A stretch of DNA of 18,414 nt from PALSA-1006 sp964532405 (GTDB taxonomy: Bacteria; Pseudomonadota; Gammaproteobacteria; Burkholderiales; Gallionellaceae), in NCBI GenBank assembly GCA_964532405.1, contig CAZHIC010000042.1:1-18414 (forward strand), read 5' to 3'. How positions within the stretch are numbered: position 1 is the first letter of the stretch; every line of letters begins with the position of its first letter. Below the pieces are notes generated by a model. It had not been told where the DNA came from. It did not search any database and saw only the letters and a program-made list of their open reading frames with translations. The translations under genes were made by a program, and so were the position numbers. This document shows positions 1 through 7,046 of this stretch, piece by piece.

Positions 1-50
1 TCTCGATGACCTGTTCGATAATTTATTTAGGGTGATTTTTAGAGATGCCC
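1..50. mobile_element. Probable terminal inverted repeat and end of an insertion sequence leaving the window on the left
   Basis: Read on the minus strand, the sequence from position 50 leftwards begins GGGCATCTCTAAAAAT. The same motif with one mismatch starts at 18366 at the other end of the window and points outwards. Such a motif at both ends fits the terminal repeat of an IS whose body lies outside. No transposase is visible because only 50 bases remain. The IS family is not determined; the adjacent TAAA/TTAA bases would be compatible with an IS5-like target, but this is a guess. Bases 51-137, between here and the next gene, are AT-rich and hold nothing I can name. Confidence 0.5.
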
Positions 51-137
51 TAAAATCTATGGCCATAATCTCAACCTCAAGTTTTTCAAGTAGTGCAAAT
101 TTAAAACCTCTTCACGCTTCAAGCATCAGCAAGTTGC

Positions 138-2723
138 TTAATTCCGCAACGGCTTCCCGTTCTTCAACATGTGCTCAATCCTTGCCTGCGTCTTCTCCGT
201 CGCCAGCAGTTCCATGAAATTTTTACGCTCCAGATCAAGCAGCCAATCTTCATCCACCAAGCTACCCGCTTCCACATCGCCGCCGCACATGGTTTCGGCG
301 ACGCGGCAACCGATGTCGTAGTCGTGTTCGGAGATGAAACCGCCTTCGCGCATGTTGATCATCGCGGCTTTGAGGGTGGCGATGCCGGTGCGTCCGGCGA
401 CGGCGATCTGGCGCTGATGTAGCGGAGGACGGTAAGCGGTGGAGTTAAGGGCTTTGGCTTCTTCTTTGGCGATGTGCAGGAGCTCAAAGCGATTGAGCAC
501 GATGCGGTCTGACTGTCTGAGATAGCCCATCTCGCGCGCCATTTCGGCGCTCTTGGAAACCTCACCCATGGCGATGTTTTGGAAGTAGCGTTTGAGTATC
601 GGGAAAATGTCCCCACCGCGTGCTTCGGCTGCCGCGCGTTGCGCCATCTCTTTGCAGCCGCCGCCTGCGGGCAGCAAGCCGACGCCGACTTCGACCAGGC
701 CGATGTAGCTTTCCAGCGTGGCGACGATGCGCGTGCAGTGGATGGAAAATTCGCAGCCGCCGCCGAGCGCTAGGCCATCCACTGCGGCGATGGTGGGTAC
801 CAGCGCGTATTTGAGGCGTTGCGAGACTTGCTGGAATTTGGCGACGACGGCTTCCACATGCGGCACGTTACCCGTGGCGGCGTTGAACACGTCGCCGATT
901 CCACCGCCGCCCGCAACGGTATATTTGACGCGGCTTGCGGCCTGTTTGAATTTATCGAACATGCCTGCATCCTGCGCGGGTTCATGCACGCCTTGCATCA
1001 GTTGCAGCAGGTTCGCCCCGGCGGAGAACGGCGGTTCGGTCTGCCACAAAATGAGCGCGCTGAAATGCGCTTCGGCTTCGTCCACCGCACGCAGGATACC
1101 ATCCAGCACCTCGTTGCTGACGGTGTGCATCTTGGTTTTGAAACTGAGGATGACGATGTTGTCGCCCGTGTGCCACAGGCGCACATCGTTGGTTTCGAAA
1201 ACGGTTTCGCCGTAGTGGCGCTCTTCGCCGATTAGGGCGTCGGGGTAGAGTTGGCGGCGATAGACTGGGAGCTGGGAGCGGGGTTGATAGCCGCTTAAAT
1301 CCCCCCTGTCCCCCTTTTGCAAAGGGGGGTTAAAACTCTCTGCGCTTTGGCTAGTAGCTCCCCCCTTCGACGAAGGGGGGCTGGGGGGGATTTGCTTTTG
1401 ACTTAATGGAGAGAAAGAACCTTGCGAAGTGTGGACGCCGGTGCGCGATGGTTCAGTTGCCCATGCGGGCAGCGGTGCGCTGGCCATGGCCTTGCCTGCG
1501 GCGATGTCGGCGGCGATCCAGCTTGCCACTTGTTGCCAGCCTGCGGCCTGCCATATCTCAAACGGGCCGTTGTCCCAGCCGAAGCCCCAGCGCACGGCAA
1601 AATCGACATCGCGTGCATTGTCGGCGATGTGCTCCAATTGCAGGGCGCAGTAGTGGAATACGTCGCGGAATGTCGCCCACAGGAATTGCGCTTGCGGATG
1701 CGGATTGCGGCGCAGACCGGAGAGCTTCATACCCCAGTCGCGCTCGCGCAAAATCTCTTTCACCTCTTCATCCACTTTGGCGTCGGACAAGCGATATTCC
1801 TTGGTGTGCAGGTCGAGCACATGAATTTCTTTGCCGATCTTCTGGTAAATGCCGCGCTTGGTTTTTTGTCCCAATGCGCCCAGATCCACCAGATAACTGA
1901 ACCAGCCCGGCAACTCGAAATGTTTATGCCACGGGTCTTCGGTGAGGTTGTCGCGCATGGTGTTGACCACATGCGCGAACACGTCGAGTCCGACCACATC
2001 CAGCGTGCGGAAGGTGGCGCTCTTGGGGCGACCGAGGTAGCGTCCGGTGAGCGCATCGACCATATCGAAACCGAGGTTAAATGCGGCGGCGTGGTGCTTG
2101 GTGGCAAGTATAGAGAACACGCCGATGCGGTTGGCGATGAAGTTCGGGGTGTCTTTGGCGCGCACCACGCCTTTGCCCAAGGTGGAAACGAGGAAGGTTT
2201 CCAGTTGGTCAAGCAGCGGCGCATCCGTGCCAGTGCAGCCGATCAGCTCGACCAGGTGCATGTAGCGCGGCGGGTTGAAGAAGTGGATGCCGCAGAAGCG
2301 GTGGCGCAGATTTTCGGGAAAGGCTTCGGCTAATTTGTTAATGGAAAGGCCGGAGGTGTTGGTCGCGAAGATCGCATTCGCATTCAGGAACGGCGCGACT
2401 TTACGATACAGGTCAGATTTCCAGTCCATGCGCTCGGCGATAGCTTCGATCACCAGATCGCATTCGCGCAATTTATCCAGATGCTGCTCGTAGTTCGCGG
2501 GCTGGATAAACGTGATTTTGGCGGGGCTGGCGATGGGCGAAGGTTCCAGTTTTTTCAAGCCCTCCAGCGCTTTGTTCACGTTGCCGTTCGGGTCGCCCTC
2601 TTTTGCGGGCAGCTCGAACAACAGCGTCTCGACGTTGGCGTTGACCAGATGTGCGGCGATCTGCGCGCCCATGACCCCGGCGCCGAGGACCGCGACTTTG
2701 CGGATGTGAAAATTTGCGTTCAT
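138..2723 (-). CDS. 3-hydroxyacyl-CoA dehydrogenase / enoyl-CoA hydratase, FadN-type two-domain beta-oxidation enzyme
   Basis: This 861-residue cytoplasmic enzyme should hydrate trans-2-enoyl-CoA and oxidise the resulting 3-hydroxyacyl-CoA with NAD. The dehydrogenase comes first: a Rossmann glycine motif (G15, G17, G20) and the catalytic pair His147/Glu159 (IHFFNPPRYMHLVEL). The hydratase follows from about residue 490, with GGGCE (Glu658) and Glu678 matching the two crotonase catalytic glutamates. This order is that of FadN-type proteins and the reverse of E. coli FadB/FadJ. Family members are usually about 790-800 residues; the excess is partly explained by a low-complexity stretch at residues 444-476, encoded by a palindromic repeat between the two domains. 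The start has GGAG at 2731-2734. It is the last gene of the fad cluster, 128 nt after yciA. No thiolase gene follows before the window ends. Family certain; activity of this copy inferred from intact residues. Confidence 0.93.
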   Translation of the reverse strand: MNANFHIRKVAVLGAGVMGAQIAAHLVNANVETLLFELPAKEGDPNGNVNKALEGLKKLEPSPIASPAKITFIQPANYEQHLDKLRECDLVIEAIAERMDWKSDLYRKVAPFLNANAIFATNTSGLSINKLAEAFPENLRHRFCGIHFFNPPRYMHLVELIGCTGTDAPLLDQLETFLVSTLGKGVVRAKDTPNFIANRIGVFSILATKHHAAAFNLGFDMVDALTGRYLGRPKSATFRTLDVVGLDVFAHVVNTMRDNLTEDPWHKHFELPGWFSYLVDLGALGQKTKRGIYQKIGKEIHVLDLHTKEYRLSDAKVDEEVKEILRERDWGMKLSGLRRNPHPQAQFLWATFRDVFHYCALQLEHIADNARDVDFAVRWGFGWDNGPFEIWQAAGWQQVASWIAADIAAGKAMASAPLPAWATEPSRTGVHTSQGSFSPLSQKQIPPSPPSSKGGATSQSAESFNPPLQKGDRGDLSGYQPRSQLPVYRRQLYPDALIGEERHYGETVFETNDVRLWHTGDNIVILSFKTKMHTVSNEVLDGILRAVDEAEAHFSALILWQTEPPFSAGANLLQLMQGVHEPAQDAGMFDKFKQAASRVKYTVAGGGGIGDVFNAATGNVPHVEAVVAKFQQVSQRLKYALVPTIAAVDGLALGGGCEFSIHCTRIVATLESYIGLVEVGVGLLPAGGGCKEMAQRAAAEARGGDIFPILKRYFQNIAMGEVSKSAEMAREMGYLRQSDRIVLNRFELLHIAKEEAKALNSTAYRPPLHQRQIAVAGRTGIATLKAAMINMREGGFISEHDYDIGCRVAETMCGGDVEAGSLVDEDWLLDLERKNFMELLATEKTQARIEHMLKNGKPLRN
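1297..1393. repeat. Palindromic repeat inserted in frame within the FadN-type gene
   Basis: An outer inverted repeat (AAATCCCCCC at 1297-1306, GGGGGGATTT at 1384-1393) encloses two smaller perfect hairpins, at 1310-1328 (CCCCCTTT/AAAGGGGG) and 1360-1380 (CCCCCCTTCG/CGAAGGGGGG). On the coding strand it reads as a proline/glycine/lysine-rich linker (IPPSPPSSKGG ... NPPLQKGDRGDLSG) without a stop. It sits between the dehydrogenase and hydratase domains, where a flexible insert should be tolerated. It looks like a dispersed genomic palindrome rather than an ancestral part of the protein. Confidence 0.8.
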
Positions 2724-2764
2724 CTATTTTCTCCGGTTCTACATCAATGAAGAGAAATAACCAC

Positions 2765-2823
2765 GTAGGAGCGGGCCTTGCCCGCGATATTTAAAATATG
2801 TCGCGGGCAAGGCCCGCTCCTAC
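2765..2823. repeat. Paired GTAG-type REP palindrome (BIME-like)
   Basis: Two perfect 23-nt inverted arms (2765-2787 and 2801-2823) begin with GTAGGAGCGGGCC and enclose a 13-nt AT-rich spacer. The GTAG start and GC-rich internal palindrome are the hallmarks of REP sequences mobilised by REP-associated tyrosine transposases. It fills the 128-nt gap between yciA and the FadN-type gene. Transcribed, it would form a long hairpin that could stabilise upstream mRNA or reduce read-through. It lacks a following T-run, so I do not call it a terminator. Confidence 0.85.
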
Positions 2824-2851
2824 AACAATGGTTAGTTTTTCAAATTAAAAA

Positions 2852-3250
2852 CTAGTCCGCTGGCGGCACTTCGCGCGGCTTGCGGTCATCACCTACCGCG
2901 ACATACGTCAGCGTGGCCTCCGTCACTTTGACGCAAGTGGGTTTGATCGGGTCGCGCTGCGCATACACTTCGACGTTGATAGTCATCGAGGTGCGCCCGA
3001 CTTTGACGATATCCGCATAGAAGCTCACCACATCGCCCATAAAAATAGGCTGTTTGAACACGAAAGAATTCACCGCCACGGTCGCCACTCTGCCGCGCGC
3101 GCGGCTGATGGCGGGGATGCTTCCGGCGATATCCACTTGCGCCATCACCCAGCCGCCGAACACATCGCCGGTGATATTGCAGTCTGCCGGCATCGCCACC
3201 ACGCGCAACGTGGCGTGGCGGCTGGGTATAGTTGTCTCTTGTTCTTTCAT
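2852..3250 (-). CDS. yciA: YciA-type acyl-CoA thioesterase (hotdog fold)
   Basis: This 132-residue protein has the same length as E. coli YciA and resembles it throughout. Conserved stretches are MPADCNITGDVFGGWVMAQVD near the N-terminus (first helix of the hotdog fold), GRVATVAVNSFVF, GDVVSFYADI and the closing TLTYVAVG. YciA enzymes hydrolyse a broad range of acyl-CoAs to free acid and CoA in the cytoplasm, usually as hexamers. In this cluster the likely job is to release CoA when acyl-CoA intermediates accumulate; that role is inferred from context. The start has AAAGGA upstream, overlapping the 3' end of the acyl-CoA synthetase gene. Only 3 nt separate the two reading frames, so translation is probably coupled. 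Confidence 0.92.
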   Translation of the reverse strand: MKEQETTIPSRHATLRVVAMPADCNITGDVFGGWVMAQVDIAGSIPAISRARGRVATVAVNSFVFKQPIFMGDVVSFYADIVKVGRTSMTINVEVYAQRDPIKPTCVKVTEATLTYVAVGDDRKPREVPPAD

Positions 3251-3253
3251 GTT

Positions 3254-5059
3254 TCAATGTCCTTTATAAAGTTGCTCGATTTCGGCGGAATATTTCGCCA
3301 CGACTTTGTCGCGTTTCAAACTCAACTTCGGCGTAAGCATTCCGTTGTCGATAGTCCAGGGTTCATTCAGTAACAGCACGCGATGCACTCTGGCATAGCC
3401 GGGAAAGCTTTTCATGTTGCGTGCGATACGTCGCAACACCTTGGCCTCTACATTCGTATCCGTCAGGGATTCAAGCATATCCGGACGCACGCCGACCTTG
3501 GCGGCGATCTCCAGCCACACGGTAGGATTCAGCACCGCCAGTGCGACCAAATAAGGCTTGCCCTCGCCGCAGATCATCACCTGGTCGATCAGCGGGTCGT
3601 GCATGATGGCAGCTTCCATATCGGCAGGCGGAAGCTTCTCGCCATTCGCCAGCACGATGATCTCTTTCAGCCGTCCGGTAATGTACACATGCCCTGTCGC
3701 GCTGATGCGCGCGATGTCGCCCGTGTTTAACCAACCATCCGCATCGATCAAGGCTTTGGTCGCTTCCGGGTTGTTCCAGTAACCCATCATCACGTTCGGC
3801 CCTTTCACCAGCAGCACGTTCTGCTCGCCCAGCTTGATCTGCACACTGCGTATCGGCTGGCCGACGCTGTCGGGAAAATTGTTGTCCAGATGGTTGCCCG
3901 TCACGATGGGGCTGGTTTCGGTGAGTCCGTAGCCTTGCACCACCGGCAGGCCGAGCGCGATGAACATGCGCGAGATGTCCGGCGCGAGTGCGGCACCACC
4001 GCTGACGGCAGTGCGCAGACGACCGCCTAGCCTATCCATAATTTTCTGCGCCACCAATTTTTTCAATATCGGCCATAGCAAAAAGGAAAACTTCCAGCCG
4101 CCGCGCCCCTGTTCCCGCAGGAAACGCGCCCAGCCCACTTCCACTGCCAAGTTGAATAATTTGTGTTTGATGGGAGAGCCTTCTTCCAGCTTGGCATTGA
4201 TCGCGGAATGGATACGCTCATAGACGCGCGGCACCGAGATCAAAATGGTCGGCTTGATAATTTGCAGGTCTTCCGACAGCAGCGGAATAGAGCGGGCATA
4301 AGCGACGGTTGCCCCGGTCATCACTTGCAGGTAATAGCCGCAGGTACGCTCGAAAGTGTGCGACAGCGGCAGAAAAGACAACATCAGGTCACTGCCATAT
4401 ACCACAAAGGTACCAAGCGCCGCGTGCGTGTTACTCAACATATTATTGTGGCTGAGCATCACGCCCTTGGGTTTACCCGTGGTGCCGGAGGTGTAGATGA
4501 TGCTGGCCAGTTCGTCGATCTTGCATGGCACCGGTGCTTGCAAGGTGGCACTGGGCGGCAGACACTTCGCGGCAGAAATCAAACGCGGCTCGTCGCTCTT
4601 TACCTCGTCCAGCGAGATGAATCGCTGCACGCAATCCATCTGCCCGAGCACGCCGCTCAACTCTTTCCATTGGTCGGCAGTCTCGAACAACACCACCTTC
4701 GCCCCCGAATCGTTGACGATGTAAGCGATATTCTCGGCGCGGTCCACGGTATAGAGCGGCACAGTAACCAATCCCAGCGACATCGCCGCCTGATCGAACA
4801 TGACCCACTGCGGGCAGTTGCGCAACATCAGCGCCACACGTTCACCTTTTGCCAATCCCTCTTTGTCCAACACAGCTTGCCAGCGTGCTACTTGCTCCAG
4901 CATCTGACGCCAGCTCAGCGAGACCCATTCATAACGCGGCACATCAAAATAACGATAAGCCTCTTTATCCTGCGAGCGTTTGGCTCGTTCAAGAAACAGA
5001 CCGTGTAGCGTGACTGCCTGTTCTGGCGTGACCACATCATCATTCTCTGGCATCATCAT
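3254..5059 (-). CDS. Long-chain fatty-acid-CoA ligase (AMP-forming)
   Basis: This 601-residue member of the adenylate-forming superfamily activates fatty acids to acyl-CoA via an acyl-adenylate. Visible motifs are the phosphate-binding loop YTSGTTGKPKG (189-199), GYGLTET (376-382), the ATP-ribose aspartate in NTGD (about 445-448), the hinge region GRLKEIIVLANGEKLPP (462-478) and the C-terminal catalytic lysine in TPKLSLK (about Lys578). Length and sequence resemble the FadD15/FAA1-like long-chain group rather than E. coli FadD; chain-length preference cannot be read from sequence. No membrane segment is evident. The first of three consecutive ATG codons is chosen because GGGGAG (5067-5072) lies 7 nt upstream. 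The gene is 31 nt downstream of the SDR gene and is followed directly by yciA. Confidence 0.93.
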   Translation of the reverse strand: MMMPENDDVVTPEQAVTLHGLFLERAKRSQDKEAYRYFDVPRYEWVSLSWRQMLEQVARWQAVLDKEGLAKGERVALMLRNCPQWVMFDQAAMSLGLVTVPLYTVDRAENIAYIVNDSGAKVVLFETADQWKELSGVLGQMDCVQRFISLDEVKSDEPRLISAAKCLPPSATLQAPVPCKIDELASIIYTSGTTGKPKGVMLSHNNMLSNTHAALGTFVVYGSDLMLSFLPLSHTFERTCGYYLQVMTGATVAYARSIPLLSEDLQIIKPTILISVPRVYERIHSAINAKLEEGSPIKHKLFNLAVEVGWARFLREQGRGGWKFSFLLWPILKKLVAQKIMDRLGGRLRTAVSGGAALAPDISRMFIALGLPVVQGYGLTETSPIVTGNHLDNNFPDSVGQPIRSVQIKLGEQNVLLVKGPNVMMGYWNNPEATKALIDADGWLNTGDIARISATGHVYITGRLKEIIVLANGEKLPPADMEAAIMHDPLIDQVMICGEGKPYLVALAVLNPTVWLEIAAKVGVRPDMLESLTDTNVEAKVLRRIARNMKSFPGYARVHRVLLLNEPWTIDNGMLTPKLSLKRDKVVAKYSAEIEQLYKGH

Positions 5060-5090
5060 TTTTTATCTCCCCGTTTTTTAATATTGCTTG

Positions 5091-5909
5091 CTATAAGAAC
5101 AGATCGTTATACAAACGCGTACCCGGGCTAACTGCATATTGATCGAAATCACTCACCCCCTCCTCAAGCAACACCTCTTCGTCGATGAAGAAATTGCCAC
5201 TGCATCCCTTGCTATCGCGCAACAGAATGGCGTGCGCCGCATCCGCCACGATGGCGGGTTTGCGCGAAGCTCTCAGGATCGCTTCCGGGAAATTGTTTTC
5301 GATAGCCGCCGTGGCGATGGTGGTGCGTGGCCACAGACAGTTGCAAGCGATTCCTTCAGGTGCAAACTCCTGCGCCATCCCCAACATGCACATGCTCATG
5401 CCGAATTTGGACATCGTATAAGCGACATGCGGTGCGAACCACTTCGCTTGCATGTTGAGCGGCGGCGACAGCGCGAGGATATGCGGATTGGACGCCAGCT
5501 TGAGATGCGGGATACAGGCTTGCGAGACGAGAAAGGTAGCACGCATGTTCACGTCCCACATCAGGTCGAGACGTTTGGCAGATGTTTGCAATGTAGGCGT
5601 AAGACTGATGGCGCTGGCGTTGTTGACCAACACGTCGATGCCGCCAAAATAAGCGGCAGCTTGTTCGACCGCAGCGGTGATGGCTTGCTCGTCACGCACG
5701 TCAAGCTGGATAGCCAATACTTGCCCGCCCGCTTGCCGCACCTCTTCCTCTACCGTGTGGATGGTGCCGGATAATTTTGGATGTGCCTCTGCCGTCTTGC
5801 CCGTGATGACCACGTTCGCCCCGTCGTGCGCGCAGCGCAGAGCAATCTCGCGCCCGATACCGCGAGAGGAACCCGTGATGAAAATCGTTTTGTCGCGCAG
5901 TGTATTCAT
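5091..5909 (-). CDS. Short-chain dehydrogenase/reductase, HSDL2-like
   Basis: This 272-residue classical SDR has the cofactor motif TGSSRGIG near the N-terminus, the structural NNAS motif, and the catalytic Ser (ILALSPP) with Tyr-x-x-x-Lys (YTMSK). The sequence after the active site (CNCLWPRTTIATAA) and the proline pair after the catalytic serine match the HSDL2 group, which is linked to fatty-acid metabolism in animals. The natural substrate is not known from sequence; a hydroxyacyl or branched acyl derivative is an inference from its place between fadE and the acyl-CoA synthetase. The N-terminus fits the family, but there is no good Shine-Dalgarno sequence before the ATG. Translation may depend on coupling to the HEPN gene, which ends 27 nt upstream. 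Confidence 0.88.
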   Translation of the reverse strand: MNTLRDKTIFITGSSRGIGREIALRCAHDGANVVITGKTAEAHPKLSGTIHTVEEEVRQAGGQVLAIQLDVRDEQAITAAVEQAAAYFGGIDVLVNNASAISLTPTLQTSAKRLDLMWDVNMRATFLVSQACIPHLKLASNPHILALSPPLNMQAKWFAPHVAYTMSKFGMSMCMLGMAQEFAPEGIACNCLWPRTTIATAAIENNFPEAILRASRKPAIVADAAHAILLRDSKGCSGNFFIDEEVLLEEGVSDFDQYAVSPGTRLYNDLFL

Positions 5910-5936
5910 GAATTTTATCGAAAATAATTCACGCTT

Positions 5937-6383
5937 TCAGACCAGCTCGGGCCTATTACCGGCAATCCAACTATTTACAAGCTTGCGTAATTGCTCCGCT
6001 TGCTTGATGCACTCGATAACCGCTTGATCACTAACCGGATCGCCTTCGTAATCGCTGACATTCCGCTGTTTGCGCAACGCATCCAGTACGATCACCGTGC
6101 TCTGCTCAAGCCCGATAGTTTTGGAGAGTGATTGAATCGCGACCTGATGATGTCCGGGCTGGTTTGTGGAAGTGCGATACCCGTTCGCCCACAGAGCGAC
6201 CATCGCGCACTGCATAATGGCTTTGTATGCGGCATCAAAACGATTTTCGCCGCTGATCTTTTTTACCCGCGCATCCGCGATGTTGCGCGCGGCAGCTTGC
6301 AACAAGCGCTGCACCGCATCGCGCGACGGGTTATGCGGCTGTAGCGGCTTGGTCTTGAGTAAGTTTTCCAAGCTCATCTTCAT
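5937..6383 (-). CDS. HEPN-domain protein (SAV_6107-like), partner of the upstream nucleotidyltransferase
   Basis: This 148-residue, all-helical protein has features of the SAV_6107-like HEPN family: RFDAAYKAIMQCAMVAL, then GYR, GHHQVAI and LRKQRNVSDYEG. HEPN proteins paired with a minimal nucleotidyltransferase (MNT) often form toxin-antitoxin pairs, in which the HEPN protein cleaves RNA through an R-x4-6-H motif. Here the expected histidine is missing and the stretch reads RNVSDY, which is usual for this subfamily, so RNase activity is uncertain. The start overlaps the MNT gene by 53 nt in another frame; the second ATG at 6377 is an alternative. The close overlap supports coupled expression as a module. 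It lies inside the fad cluster with SDR following 27 nt later. Confidence 0.75.
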   Translation of the reverse strand: MKMSLENLLKTKPLQPHNPSRDAVQRLLQAAARNIADARVKKISGENRFDAAYKAIMQCAMVALWANGYRTSTNQPGHHQVAIQSLSKTIGLEQSTVIVLDALRKQRNVSDYEGDPVSDQAVIECIKQAEQLRKLVNSWIAGNRPELV

Positions 6384-6939
6384 TGCCCACTATAAACAAC
6401 TTAGGTTTAGAAAGAACTTCTCGAATAAACGAATCATCACTTCCTGCACGGCGGCGAAATTCATCCGGCGAATACACCACCGGGTTGATCTCGCGCCGCA
6501 ACGTCGCTTGCACAGGATGCAACAATTGCACGACAGCAGCAAAATTCAAACTCCCCACCAGCATTACATCCACATCGCTTGTTGACTGCTGCTCGCCGCG
6601 CGCCATCGAACCAAATACAATCGCCACGTTGATCTGACCCTCAACCGGACTCAGCGCTGCGGCCAGCACATCCACCAGCCCGGAAGTCTTGCGCAAAATA
6701 CTAGCCAACTCCTCAAACACCGGACAACTCCTGTTCGCGCTATAGCGAACCTGATTTCCAACTTCCTGACGCTGAAGCACTCCGGCCGCTGTTAACTTGG
6801 TCAACTCTTTGTGCAACGTACCCGCCGCAGTACCCGTCAGGCGTGCAAGCTCCCTCACATGATAAGTAGCATCCGGATTCAGCAGCAAAAGCCCGAGAAC
6901 CCGTCGCCGATATTCGCTAAAAAATAATGAGGACAGCAC
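6331..6939 (-). CDS. Winged-helix HTH / MNT-type nucleotidyltransferase fusion (HEPN-MNT module)
   Basis: The N-terminal ~65 residues form an ArsR/MarR-like winged helix (YHVRELARLTG ... TLHKELTKLTAAGVLQR). Then comes a minimal nucleotidyltransferase domain with GSMARGE and SDVDVML, supplying the Gly-Ser and paired metal-binding aspartates (about D122 and D124). In HEPN-MNT pairs this partner acts as antitoxin, in studied cases by adding AMP to the HEPN protein; the fused DNA-binding domain suggests it also represses its own promoter (inference). I choose the GTG at 6939 because AAAGGA lies 8 nt upstream, the protein then starts at the family's usual place, and a promoter sits just before it. 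An ATG at 6984 would add 15 residues with no ribosome site. The gene begins 107 nt after fadE ends. Confidence 0.8.
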   Translation of the reverse strand: MLSSLFFSEYRRRVLGLLLLNPDATYHVRELARLTGTAAGTLHKELTKLTAAGVLQRQEVGNQVRYSANRSCPVFEELASILRKTSGLVDVLAAALSPVEGQINVAIVFGSMARGEQQSTSDVDVMLVGSLNFAAVVQLLHPVQATLRREINPVVYSPDEFRRRAGSDDSFIREVLSKPKLFIVGNEDELGKLTQDQAATAA

Positions 6940-6972
6940 GAAATGTTTCCTTTGTTGCTTCATTCGTAGCAA

Positions 6973-7001
6973 ATAATGCAACATTGCGCCCGTGCAATCA
7001 A
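6973..7001 (-). promoter_or_regulatory. Putative sigma70 promoter of the MNT/HEPN module
   Basis: On the minus strand TTGATT (6996-7001) and CATTAT (6973-6978) are separated by 17 nt. Transcription would start near 6966. That would exclude the ATG at 6984 and leave a short leader with AAAGGA before the GTG at 6939. It may also feed the downstream SDR, acyl-CoA synthetase, yciA and FadN-type genes, since no other promoter or terminator is evident between them. Confidence 0.4.
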
Positions 7002-7046
7002 GCTAAATCGGAGCCAAGCTGTGCTGAAAGATTTTTATCGTCCGAA

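Noticed and set aside
1422..2333. Long plus-strand open frame opposite the FadN-type gene (also those at 4163-5008 and 7473-8564)
   Set aside because: They lie opposite well-conserved enzymes, have no recognisable domain or ribosome site, and arise from the codon bias of the true strand.
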